A stretch of DNA of 64,000 bases from Betaproteobacteria bacterium (GTDB lineage: Bacteria; Pseudomonadota; Gammaproteobacteria; Burkholderiales; SG8-39). Shown one piece after another: positions 17,501 to 25,477 of the stretch. The position numbers and the translations under genes are program-made. Every line of letters begins with the position of its first letter. Positions within the stretch are counted from its first letter, which is position 1. Under the pieces are notes generated by a model, which had not been told where the DNA came from, did not search any database, and was given only the letters and a program-made list of their open reading frames with translations. The DNA is taken from positions 41,143-105,142 of the forward strand of contig JACPYS010000023.1 in NCBI GenBank assembly GCA_016195915.1, read 5' to 3'.

Positions 17501-18130
17501 GTGAAACTCAAACCGCGGGACCTGGAAAAGATCGCCGATCTCACGCTCGGGCATTACAACCGGAGCGCCGGCGATTTCTGGCAAGGCACGCGCGATCACG
17601 ACGTGCGCCAGAATATCGAAGCGCTGCTCAAACACATCGAAGGCAGTCCGCCCTTCGCGATACTCGATTTCGGTTGCGGGCCGGGGCGCGACCTGAAGGT
17701 GTTTTCCGCACTCGGCCACCTCGCGATCGGTTTGGAAGGCGCCGAGCGCTTCGCCGGCATGGCGCGCGCCTACAGCGGCTGCGAAGTGTGGCAGCAGGAC
17801 TTCCTCAAGCTCGACCTGCCGGACGGGCATTTCGACGGCGTGTTCGCCAACGCGGCGCTGTTTCACGTGCCCGCGCAGGAGTTGCCGCGTGTGTTACTTG
17901 AATTGCGCGCCACCCTGAAACCGCGCGGAGTGTTGTTTGCCTCGAACCCGCGCGGCCGCAACGAAGAAGGCTGGAACGGCGGGCGCTACGGCGTGTACCA
18001 CGACCTCGAAACCTGGCGACGTTACCTGTCAGCGGCCGGGTTCGAGGAACTGGCCCACTACTATCGTCCGCCCGGCGTGCCGCGCGAACAACAGCCGTGG
18101 CTTGCCAGCGTCTGGCGCAGGGCGGCTTGA
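17501..18130 (+). CDS. Class I SAM-dependent methyltransferase
   Basis: A 209-residue cytoplasmic protein with the class I SAM-binding fold. Motif I is ILDFGCGPGRDL near residue 51, the acidic loop that contacts SAM follows at GLEGAERFAGMA, and the later FANAALFHVP is the usual post-motif strand. It starts with GTG 18 bases after the binding-protein gene. It resembles small-molecule methyltransferases of the Methyltransf_11/25 type. The substrate is not deducible, and neither neighbour gives a hint. Confidence 0.82.
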   Translation: MKLKPRDLEKIADLTLGHYNRSAGDFWQGTRDHDVRQNIEALLKHIEGSPPFAILDFGCGPGRDLKVFSALGHLAIGLEGAERFAGMARAYSGCEVWQQDFLKLDLPDGHFDGVFANAALFHVPAQELPRVLLELRATLKPRGVLFASNPRGRNEEGWNGGRYGVYHDLETWRRYLSAAGFEELAHYYRPPGVPREQQPWLASVWRRAA

Positions 18131-18318
18131 TCGGATTCGCCGCGTGCCCTTGATCGACTCTCGACACCGCCAGCCGCGCCAGGATCACCGCTGGAATCGG
18201 GTACTGTCATCAGCACGGAGTGCGGAAACGTCAAGCCCCGGGCCGATGGGTTGGCTTTGCACGTCGGGACCGGACTGCGTAAGATGGCTTGATGAATTTG
18301 ACTAAAGCCGACTGCATC

Positions 18319-18444
18319 ATGGACACGCGTGTTGTCACCAGCCATCTGCTCGCCGACGTGGACGCGAAGCGCATGATCGATCACGCCGGGATCGAAGCCT
18401 GGGTTGACCGGTTGGCGAAGCCGAGGCGCGCGCGCCGCCACTAG
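18319..18444 (+). pseudogene. RHH antitoxin with internal deletion (ParD/CopG-like remnant)
   Basis: The 41-residue frame MDTRVVTSHL-LADVDAKRMIDH-AGIEAWVDRL joins the N-terminal strand of a ribbon-helix-helix antitoxin directly to its usual C-terminal tail (LADVDAGxxIDHxxVxAW). The middle, with the DNA-binding helices, is missing while the frame is kept. An in-frame ATG nine codons upstream (18292) is also open. The toxin remnant follows two bases later. It is not expected to bind DNA or neutralise a toxin. Confidence 0.6.
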
Positions 18445-18446
18445 CC

Positions 18447-18588
18447 GTGGCGTTGCGCTGGACCAGCAGGGCGCATTCGGAGCGTGAGGTACGGCGCAGG
18501 CATCGTCGGAGACTGCGAGATCCGGTACGAATTGACCGGGACCGACGTCTTCATGCTTCGCATTGTTCACAACCGCGAGGACCGGTAG
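18447..18588 (+). pseudogene. ParE/RelE-type toxin with internal deletion and frameshift
   Basis: The GTG at 18447 opens with VALRWTSRAHS, the classic ParE start, and jumps at once to EREVRR. After a one-base shift near 18497 the frame gives IVGDCEIRYELTGTDVFMLR and ends in IVHNREDR, the classic ParE C-terminus. About 50 central residues are lost. With the antitoxin remnant before it, this was a parDE-like operon in which both genes lost their middle parts. Neither product should be functional. Confidence 0.65.
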
Positions 18589-18591
18589 AGG

Positions 18592-19740
18592 ATGCTTGAT
18601 GGCACGTTCGCGCGCGAAGCCCATGGATCCGGGGAGTCCACCCGACCCGGCGTCGTATTCCTTTACCAGCAAAGCCTGGAAAAACGCGGCTTCGTATCGG
18701 ATGCATCCCAGTGGCGCGCGGTGGAGCGGCTGCAGCGGCTTTACGAGGAGTGGACTGCGTACAAGGCGCGCCGCGACACCGCGCTCAAGCGCCTGCTGGT
18801 CAAGCCGCCGCCGCCCAAGGGCGTGTATCTCTGGGGCGGAGTGGGGCGGGGAAAAAGCTTCCTGATGGACGCTTTCTACCGCTGCGTGCCGCTGGTGCGC
18901 AAGCGACGGGTTCACTTCCACCACTTCATGCGCGAGATCCACCGTGAGCTCGACGCTTTGAAGGGCGTCGAGGATCCGATTGCGGCGCTGGCAGAGCAGA
19001 CCCGCAAGCGCTATCGGCTGATCTGCTTCGACGAATTCCACGTCTCGGACATCGCAGATGCGATGATCCTGGGCCGGTACCTGGAACAGGTGATCGTGCG
19101 CGGCGTGGAATTCGTGATGACTTCGAATGACCACCCCGACCGGCTCTATGCCAACGGCCTGCAGCGCGCGCGCTTCCTGCCCGCGATCGAAGTCATCAAG
19201 TCGCGGCTCGACGTCATCGAGGTCGACAACGGCGTCGACTACCGCCGCCGCGCAATGGAGCAGGTGCAGGTGTATCACTCGCCGCTCGGCCCCGCGGCGG
19301 ACCGCGCGCTCGGATCCGTGTTCGCCGATCTCGCCGACGTCGTGGAGGAGCACCATCCGCTCGACGTCGAGGGCCGCGAGATCCCGTATGTCAAGCGCGC
19401 GGGTGGCCTGGTGTGGTTCGATTTCGCGGCGCTGTGCGGCGGGATTCGTTCGTATACCGATTATGTCGACCTGGCGGTGCGCTTTCATACGGTCATCCTG
19501 TCGAACATTCCGCGCATGGGGCCGTCGAACGCGGATGCCGCGCGCCGTTTTACCTGGCTGCTGGATGTGTTCTACGATGAGCGGGTAAAGCTGCTGTGCT
19601 CGGCGGATACTGCGCCGGAGGCGTTGTTTGTCGACGGTGGCGGTGCGAAAACCGCGGCGGCGGAATGCCAGCGTTCGGTCAGCCGCCTGATCGAAATGCA
19701 GGGCGCCGCATATCTGCAAAGCGAAAGAACCAGGCGTTAG
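18592..19740 (+). CDS. zapE: Cell division protein ZapE (AFG1-family ATPase)
   Basis: A P-loop ATPase of 382 residues, homologous to yeast Afg1 and to ZapE, which acts on the FtsZ ring in E. coli. Walker A is GVGRGKSFLMD near residue 84 and Walker B LICFDEFHVSD near 143. The RRVHFHHFMREIHREL and GVEFVMTSNDHPDRLYANGLQ segments are strongly conserved in the family. The start follows the toxin remnant by only three bases, and the first 25 residues look atypical, so the true start may be slightly inside. It is followed by the acuI-like gene after 19 bases. Confidence 0.92.
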   Translation: MLDGTFAREAHGSGESTRPGVVFLYQQSLEKRGFVSDASQWRAVERLQRLYEEWTAYKARRDTALKRLLVKPPPPKGVYLWGGVGRGKSFLMDAFYRCVPLVRKRRVHFHHFMREIHRELDALKGVEDPIAALAEQTRKRYRLICFDEFHVSDIADAMILGRYLEQVIVRGVEFVMTSNDHPDRLYANGLQRARFLPAIEVIKSRLDVIEVDNGVDYRRRAMEQVQVYHSPLGPAADRALGSVFADLADVVEEHHPLDVEGREIPYVKRAGGLVWFDFAALCGGIRSYTDYVDLAVRFHTVILSNIPRMGPSNADAARRFTWLLDVFYDERVKLLCSADTAPEALFVDGGGAKTAAAECQRSVSRLIEMQGAAYLQSERTRR

Positions 19741-19759
19741 AATTCTCAAGGGGAGATGC

Positions 19760-20755
19760 ATGGAAAAGTTCAAGGCGTACAGAATCACCCAGGTCGACAA
19801 GAGCGTGCAGGCAGCCTTCGTCGAATGCACGCTGGACGATCTCGACCCCGGCGAAGTGGTGGTGCGCGTCGCGTACTCCGACATCAACTTCAAGGACGCG
19901 CTCGCCTCGACGGGCAAGGGGCGCATTCTGCGGCGCGCGTCGTGTATCGGCGGCATCGACCTGTCGGGCACCGTTATTTCCTCGTCGGATGCGCGCTTTG
20001 CCAAGGGGGACGCAGTGCTGGCGGTCGGTCACGACCTCGGGGTGGCGCACCATGGCGGTTATGCCGAGTACGCCCGGATTCCGGCGAACTGGGCGGTTAA
20101 GCTGCCGCAGGGCATGACGCTATGGGAGGCCATGGCCTTCGGAACGGCCGGCTACACCGCTGGCCTCGCGATCGTGCGTATGGAGCACAACGGACTGAAA
20201 CCCGCGAACGGGCCGGTCGTGGTCGATGGTGCCACGGGCGGGGTGGGCTCGATTGCGGTCGCCGCGCTGGCGCGGCTCGGCTACGAGGTGGTGGCGCTTA
20301 CAGGCAAGGAGGGCGAGGCGGCTTATCTGAAGAAGATCGGCGCGAAGGAAGTGATGTTGCGCTCGAGCATCGACCTGGCGAAGATCAAGTCGCTCGACAA
20401 GGCGACCTGGGCCGGCGCAGTGGACAACCTTGGCGGCGAGATGCTCGCGTGGATGGCGAGCACGATGAAGTTCAACGGCGTGATCGCGTCGATCGGTCTT
20501 GCGGCAAGCCCGAACCTGAACACCACGGTGATGCCTTTCATCCTGCGCGGAGTGAGCCTGCTCGGCATCAATTCCACCGATTGCGCGTCGCCTGAACTCG
20601 AGCGTGAAGTTTGGCGCAGGCTCGCGACCGACATGCGCCCGCCCATGCTCAAGGAAATCGCGAAAACCATTGCCTTTGAGCAATTGCCGGGGGCGTTCGA
20701 CGCCTTCATGCGGGCGAAAGTCACCGGGCGGGTGGTGGTGGATCTGGCTGCGTAA
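19760..20755 (+). CDS. acuI: Acryloyl-CoA reductase AcuI-like MDR oxidoreductase (YhdH family)
   Basis: A zinc-free medium-chain reductase that should reduce acryloyl-CoA to propionyl-CoA with NADPH. The family opening MEKFKAYRITQ, the YSDINFKDAL segment near 36, and the nucleotide-binding GATGGVGSIAVAALARLGY near 155 are all present. It ends with GRVVVDL, as YhdH/AcuI proteins do. AAGGGGAG precedes the ATG. The next gene encodes a propionyl/acryloyl-type CoA ligase, so the two probably form an acrylate or 3-hydroxypropionate to propionyl-CoA step. That pathway role is inference; the reductase assignment is firmer. Confidence 0.85.
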   Translation: MEKFKAYRITQVDKSVQAAFVECTLDDLDPGEVVVRVAYSDINFKDALASTGKGRILRRASCIGGIDLSGTVISSSDARFAKGDAVLAVGHDLGVAHHGGYAEYARIPANWAVKLPQGMTLWEAMAFGTAGYTAGLAIVRMEHNGLKPANGPVVVDGATGGVGSIAVAALARLGYEVVALTGKEGEAAYLKKIGAKEVMLRSSIDLAKIKSLDKATWAGAVDNLGGEMLAWMASTMKFNGVIASIGLAASPNLNTTVMPFILRGVSLLGINSTDCASPELEREVWRRLATDMRPPMLKEIAKTIAFEQLPGAFDAFMRAKVTGRVVVDLAA

Positions 20756-20811
20756 GCGCAGCGTAAGCCGGACAGGGTAGAAATCTGCGACGTCAGCCGA
20801 GAGGGGAAATC

Positions 20812-22710
20812 ATGGGCGCACTGCAGGACTTCCATCGCCGTTCCATCCACGAGCGCGATGCATTCTGGACCGAACAGTCGAAGCTGATCCACTGGAACAA
20901 GCCGTTCGCGCAGGTGCTCGATTACTCGCGGCCGCCGTTTGCCAGGTGGTTCGTCGGCGGCGAGACCAATCTGTGCCACAACGCGATCGACCGGCATCTC
21001 GAGGCGCGCGCCGGCCAGAAGGCGCTGGTGTGGATCTCCACCGAAGTCGACAAGACCGTCGAGTACACCTATGGGCAGTTGCACGCCGAGGTGCAGCGCA
21101 CTGCCGCGATGATGCAATCGCTCGGAGTGGGCCGGGGCGATCGCGTGATCATCTACATGCCGATGATCCCGGAGGCGGCGTTCGCGATGCTGGCCTGCGC
21201 ACGCATCGGAGCGATTCATTCCGTGGTATTCGGTGGTTTTGCCGCAGCGAGCCTGGCGGCGCGCATCGACGATGCCAGACCGAAGCTCATGATCACCGCG
21301 GATGGCGGCAGCCGCATGGGAAAGGCTGTGCTCTACAAGTCGCTGGTGGATGAATCGATCAAGCTTGCCAAGTTTCCGCCGGGTAAGGTCCTCATTTTCA
21401 AGCGCGGGCTCGATGCCCGGATGCCGGTGGTCGCCGGCCGCGACGTGGATTGGGCCGAACTGGCGCCGAAGCACTTGGGCGCACAGGTGCCCTGTGCGTG
21501 GCTGGAATCGAACGAACCCTCGTACATCCTGTACACCTCCGGCACGACCGGTAGACCGAAGGGCGTACAGCGCGATGTCGGCGGCCACGCGGTTTCGCTT
21601 GCGGCCTCGATGAAGTACATCTATTGCGGAAATGCCGGTGAAACGATGTTCACGACCTCGGACATCGGCTGGGTGGTGGGCCACTCCTACATCATCTACG
21701 CGCCGTTGATCGCGGGCATGACGACCATCATGTACGAGGGTGTGCCGATCCGGCCCGACGCGGGCGTGTGGTGGAAGATCGTGCAGGACTACAAGGTCAG
21801 CGTGATGTTCTCCGCGCCGACGGCGATCCGGGTGCTCAAAAAACATGATCCCGCGTACCTCAAGAAGTACGACGTATCGTCGCTGCGCCACCTGTTTCTG
21901 GCCGGCGAGCCGCTCGACGAGCCTACGCACGTGTGGATACAGACCGAACTCGGCCGGCCCGTGATCGACCACTACTGGCAGACCGAGAGCGGCTGGCCGA
22001 TCCTCTCGGCCATGCCGGGTGTGGAGAAGACACACGTCAAGTTCGGCAGCCCGAGCTTTCCCTGCTACGGCTATGACCTCAAGCTGCTGCGTGAAGCCGA
22101 CGCAAGCGACGCCGGCCCGGACGAGAAAGCGGTGGTGGTCGTCGTTCCGCCACTGCCGCCGGGCAATCTGGCCACCGTGTGGGGTGACGACGAGCGTTTC
22201 GTGAAAACCTACTTCAACACCTTCTCGAAGAAACTGGTGTACGCGACCTTCGACTGGGGCATCCGCGACAAGGACGGCTACTACTTCATCCTCGGACGGA
22301 CCGATGACGTGATCAACGTCGCCGGACACCGCCTCGGCACGCGGGAAATCGAGGAGGCGGTGAATATGCACTCGAACATCGCCGAGTGCGCCGTGGTCGG
22401 CGTGGCCGATGCCCTGAAGGGCCAGATGCCGCTCGCGTTCGCAGTAGCCAAGGACCCGTCCAGGCTCGGCACGCCCGAGGGACGCAAGGCGTTCGAAAAG
22501 GAGATCATGGACACCGTGGACAAGCAGCTCGGCGCGATCGGGCGGCCCAAGGCGGTGCACTTCGTCACCCTGCTTCCCAAGACGCGCTCGGGCAAGACGC
22601 TGCGCCGCGCGATCCAGGCGCTCGCCGAAGGACGCGATCCGGGCGACCTCACCACCATCGAGGATCCGGGCGCGCTCCAGCAGCTCAAGTCCGCCCTCGC
22701 GGGCGGCTGA
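20812..22710 (+). CDS. prpE: Propionyl-CoA synthetase-like acyl-CoA ligase (PrpE family)
   Basis: An ANL-superfamily CoA ligase of 632 residues that adenylates a short acid and transfers it to CoA. The P-loop YTSGTTGRPKGVQRD lies near 241, WWKI and YWQTESGWP mark the acyl pocket region, and the catalytic lysine is in KTRSGKTLRR near 592. Together with the N-terminal segment FWTEQSKLIHWNKPF these point to PrpE rather than Acs; a true Acs lies at 42190. A GAGAGGGGAAATC ribosome site precedes the ATG. Pairing with the AcuI-like reductase suggests that the acid is propionate or acrylate. Confidence 0.88.
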   Translation: MGALQDFHRRSIHERDAFWTEQSKLIHWNKPFAQVLDYSRPPFARWFVGGETNLCHNAIDRHLEARAGQKALVWISTEVDKTVEYTYGQLHAEVQRTAAMMQSLGVGRGDRVIIYMPMIPEAAFAMLACARIGAIHSVVFGGFAAASLAARIDDARPKLMITADGGSRMGKAVLYKSLVDESIKLAKFPPGKVLIFKRGLDARMPVVAGRDVDWAELAPKHLGAQVPCAWLESNEPSYILYTSGTTGRPKGVQRDVGGHAVSLAASMKYIYCGNAGETMFTTSDIGWVVGHSYIIYAPLIAGMTTIMYEGVPIRPDAGVWWKIVQDYKVSVMFSAPTAIRVLKKHDPAYLKKYDVSSLRHLFLAGEPLDEPTHVWIQTELGRPVIDHYWQTESGWPILSAMPGVEKTHVKFGSPSFPCYGYDLKLLREADASDAGPDEKAVVVVVPPLPPGNLATVWGDDERFVKTYFNTFSKKLVYATFDWGIRDKDGYYFILGRTDDVINVAGHRLGTREIEEAVNMHSNIAECAVVGVADALKGQMPLAFAVAKDPSRLGTPEGRKAFEKEIMDTVDKQLGAIGRPKAVHFVTLLPKTRSGKTLRRAIQALAEGRDPGDLTTIEDPGALQQLKSALAGG

Positions 22711-22716
22711 CGCGCG

Positions 22717-23085
22717 TTGGTGGGCGCGTTCGCCGCGTTGGGGCTCGCCGGGGTGATCGCGGGCCTGTTCGCGTTGCGTTACTGCCTCGGCGTCCGCACC
22801 GATCGGCTTTGGAAGTCGTTGCGCGCGGCGAGCTACCTGCTCGGCGCAGTCCTCGCCGCCTGCTCGTACGCGCTGCGGGGCCATCTGAGCTATGCCGGCG
22901 ATGGACCGGACGGCCCGGGCACGGTGATCGGCATCCCGTTCTTCGTGGCATTCACGGATGCGAGCGGCGCCGGCGGCGTCACCTTCCTCACCGTGCCGCT
23001 CGCCTTGCTGAATGCGGTATTCTGGTTCCTGTTGCCGCAGTTGCCGCTTGCGGCGTTCGCACTCATGCAAAGGAACAAACGATGA
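22717..23085 (+). CDS. Small membrane protein of unknown function
   Basis: A 122-residue hydrophobic protein with about four predicted membrane segments (roughly 3-20, 36-52, 66-84 and 92-112) and a basic C-terminus ending QRNKR. It opens with TTG at 22717 or GTG at 22720, six bases after prpE. I do not recognise a family. The uniform G+C and third-position use across the frame, and the tight spacing to both neighbours, support a real gene in the same transcript. Confidence 0.55.
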   Translation: MVGAFAALGLAGVIAGLFALRYCLGVRTDRLWKSLRAASYLLGAVLAACSYALRGHLSYAGDGPDGPGTVIGIPFFVAFTDASGAGGVTFLTVPLALLNAVFWFLLPQLPLAAFALMQRNKR

Positions 23086-23101
23086 ACGATGGCCGGCAGG
23101 G

Positions 23102-23386
23102 GTGAGCAAGAACGCGCAGCCGACGGTTTTCATCGACAACCAGCGCACGCGAGTCACCGAGTGGCGCTTTGCGCCGGGCGCGGCGACGGGGTGGCACCGC
23201 CACGAGATGGACTACGTGGTGGTGCCGTTGCTCGACGGCCGCCTGAAAATCGCCGGCGCGGGCGGTGCCGAATCGCACAGCGAGCTGAAGAAGGGCGTGC
23301 CGTACTTCCGCAGCGCGGGCGTGGAGCATGACGTGATCAACGCGAACGACTACGAATTCGCGTTCATCGAGATCGAGTTCAAGTAG
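23102..23386 (+). CDS. Cupin-domain protein
   Basis: A 94-residue single-domain cupin. Motif 1 GWHRHEMDYVVVPLLDG gives two histidines and a glutamate for metal binding, and motif 2 is EHDVINANDYEFAFIEIEF with its histidine. I use the GTG at 23102 because the domain starts right after it; the frame is open further upstream into the membrane-protein gene. The function is not known: such small cupins can be isomerases, oxygenases or sensors. It precedes the M23 peptidase gene by 16 bases. Confidence 0.72.
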   Translation: MSKNAQPTVFIDNQRTRVTEWRFAPGAATGWHRHEMDYVVVPLLDGRLKIAGAGGAESHSELKKGVPYFRSAGVEHDVINANDYEFAFIEIEFK

Positions 23387-23402
23387 CGCAGCGGGATCCG
23401 CG

Positions 23403-24215
23403 ATGCGTATCGAGGTGCGACTGTGTCTGGCCGCGATCGCCGCCGCCGTATTTGGCGGGGAGGCAACAGCGGCGGAGGGCGAGCCAGGGCTCGGTCCCGA
23501 AATGATCGGCGCATTTGCGCCGATGCGCTCTGACCTTGAAAACATGCGCGCCCGCGGTTTCTTCGCGACCGGGCTCAGACCGGTCTATCCGGATGCTGCT
23601 GCATGTCTTACGGTCAATTCGTTTTTCGCCGACGCCACGCGCGGTGACGGAAGCGCGCGCAACCGGCGCTTCTACCAAGGCCATCACGGCGGCATGGACA
23701 TCCCGGCGCCCGAAGGCACGCGGATCGTGGCGGTCGCCGATGGCGTGCTGGTGAGCAAGGTGGTCGGTGGGAATATCGGCGGCATCGGCATGGTATTGCA
23801 GCATTCCCCGGAGGACACAGGGCTTCCGGTGTGGACCTACACCGAATATAAACACCTGCAGGATCTTCCGAAGTTCGACCTGGGGCAAAACGTGCGCAAG
23901 GGCGAAGTGATTGCCAAGGCGGGTCTGTCGGGCACCACCGGCGGGCATTTCGGGCCGCGTGGCCACTCGCATCTGCACCTGAGCGTCTGGTACAGCACAG
24001 GCAATGATTACCGGTCGCAGCGCATGTTCGCGCCGGTTGAAGGGTACTGGATGGATCCGCTCGCGTTGTTTCGCAGACCGCCGTTCGATTCGGCCGCACT
24101 GCGCGATCTGCCCGAAGAAGGGAAGAAAACGCCGATCGCCTACAAGAGCGCCGACGGCCGAATTTTTCCGGAGGGCAGCAAGGTGGTGTGGCCCTTCGTC
24201 TGCACGCCCAGGTAA
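23403..24215 (+). CDS. M23-family metallopeptidase (LytM domain), exported
   Basis: An exported peptidoglycan hydrolase-like protein of 270 residues. The signal peptide covers about 1-23 (ending EATAAEG). Zinc ligands of the LytM fold are seen in HHGGMDIPAPEGT near 96 and in the HxH motif SHLHLSVW near 195. The region between carries the usual GVVVxA-like strand VADGVLVSKVVGGN. It may cleave cross-links in the cell wall, or may be an inactive regulator, but the metal ligands are intact. The selenoprotein-like gene follows after ten bases. Confidence 0.87.
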   Translation: MRIEVRLCLAAIAAAVFGGEATAAEGEPGLGPEMIGAFAPMRSDLENMRARGFFATGLRPVYPDAAACLTVNSFFADATRGDGSARNRRFYQGHHGGMDIPAPEGTRIVAVADGVLVSKVVGGNIGGIGMVLQHSPEDTGLPVWTYTEYKHLQDLPKFDLGQNVRKGEVIAKAGLSGTTGGHFGPRGHSHLHLSVWYSTGNDYRSQRMFAPVEGYWMDPLALFRRPPFDSAALRDLPEEGKKTPIAYKSADGRIFPEGSKVVWPFVCTPR

Positions 24216-24225
24216 GGATCTCAAC

Positions 24226-25461
24226 GTGGCAAGGATGACCGATCTTCCGGACTGGGAGCGCCAGCATCACCTCGACAAGATCGCAGCGCTGCCCGATTAC
24301 GGCGTCACGCCGTATGTGTCCGGCCCGGCGCTGAATCGGCGACGCGTTGCCATCGTCACCACCGCGGGGCTGCACGTGCGCGGCGACGTTGCCTTCGAGG
24401 TGGGTTCGGCGGATTACCGCATCATTCCCGGAGACACGCGGGCCGCCGATCTGGTGATGAGCCACATATCGGTCAATTACGATCGAAGCGGCTTCCAGGA
24501 GGACCTCAACGTCGTGTTTCCGCTCGAGCGGCTGCGCGAACTCGAGTCGGCGGGCGTAGTCGGTTCGGTCTCAGGTTTTCACTATTCCTTCATGGGCGCG
24601 TCGCCGGGTCATACGCTCGAAACGAAGGCGTGCGAACTCGCCGGCCTGTTGAAAAAGGACGGCGTCGATGCCGTATTGCTTACCCCGGTCTGACCGAACT
24701 GCACGTGCGCGGTCGGCGCACTGGGCCATTTCATCGAGCGCGAGGGCATTGCGACCGCTCAAATCAGCCTGATCCGCGAGCAGACTGCCGCGATCCGGCC
24801 GCCGCGCGCACTCTGGGTGCCGTTCATGCTCGGGCGTCCGTTCGGCGCGCCGAACGAGCCGCAATTTCAAAGCAGAGTCCTGCGCGCGCTGCTCGCTTTG
24901 TTCGATCAGCCTTCCGGGCCGGTGCTGGAGGACTTCCCCTGCGAGGCCCCCGAGGCTGAAGCAGGCGAAACCCCATTTGCGTGCCCTGTGAGCTTTGCCC
25001 GCGCCGGCTCGGACCGCGCCGATCCCATTGGCGCGATGCGGCGCGAGATCGCGCAGCTGGTGCCGTGGTATGAACTTGCGCGCAAGCGTCGAGGCCGCAC
25101 GACGGTGGGTGTCTCGGGGCTGACGATCGAAGATGCGGCGGAGTTTGCCGCGAGCTTCACCGGCGATCAGCCGGCCGCTGCGTACGATGGACGAATCTCT
25201 GCCGGGGTTGCGTTGAAGCGTGTCTGCGACGACCTCAAGGCCTACTATTACGAGGCCGTGGCGGCTCAACCGGGCAATGCGTCACCGAGCGAAATCGACC
25301 GGTGGTTCTGGTTTGAGACCGCCGCGGCAAAGGTGTTCCTGGCGATCCAGCAAGCCTGTCTGCGTAGCGAAGACAAGTCGCTCCTCCCTCTCGGCAAGCT
25401 GTCGCTGGTGCCTAGAGCCGTCACTCATGCGCTGGCGGAGCAGCCGCGGAGTGAAACTTGA
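24226..25461 (+). CDS. GrdB-like selenoprotein (glycine/sarcosine/betaine reductase component B family) with in-frame TGA as selenocysteine
   Basis: The 411-residue frame is continuous if TGA at 24691-24693 is read as selenocysteine. Before it are GLHVRGD, IPGDTRAADLVMSHISVNYD, DLNVVFPLERLRELESAGV and GSVSGFHYSFMG, all typical of the reductase B-like family; then DAVLLTPV-U-PNCTCAVGALGHFIEREG. The UxxC redox motif is UPNC, where homologues have U or C. After the TGA the frame continues with normal codon use for 256 residues. GTG 24226 is chosen as start because AAGGA lies nine bases upstream; ATG 24235 is an alternative. The gene sits ten bases after the M23 gene. The substrate in aerobic proteobacteria is unknown, but a redox role is likely. 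No selA, selB or selC is in the window. Confidence 0.87.
24705..24721 (+). promoter_or_regulatory. SECIS-like hairpin (bacterial selenocysteine insertion element)
   Basis: GTGCGC and GCGCAC form a perfect six-pair stem closed by the five-base loop GGTCG. The hairpin is 17 nt long and begins 11 nt after the TGA. Those are the size and spacing known for the SelB-binding upper stem of the E. coli fdhF SECIS, and the loop holds a GU pair of bases as expected. Confidence 0.8.
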
Positions 25462-25477
25462 AGCAACGAGGACAAGC

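Noticed and set aside
18061..20004. 647-codon open frame on the minus strand
   Set aside because: Antisense to zapE and the methyltransferase end; composition is that of a shadow frame and no motif is present.
20323..23157. 944-codon open frame on the minus strand
   Set aside because: It runs antisense to acuI, prpE and following genes, is His/Arg-rich without any domain, and is a by-product of high G+C.
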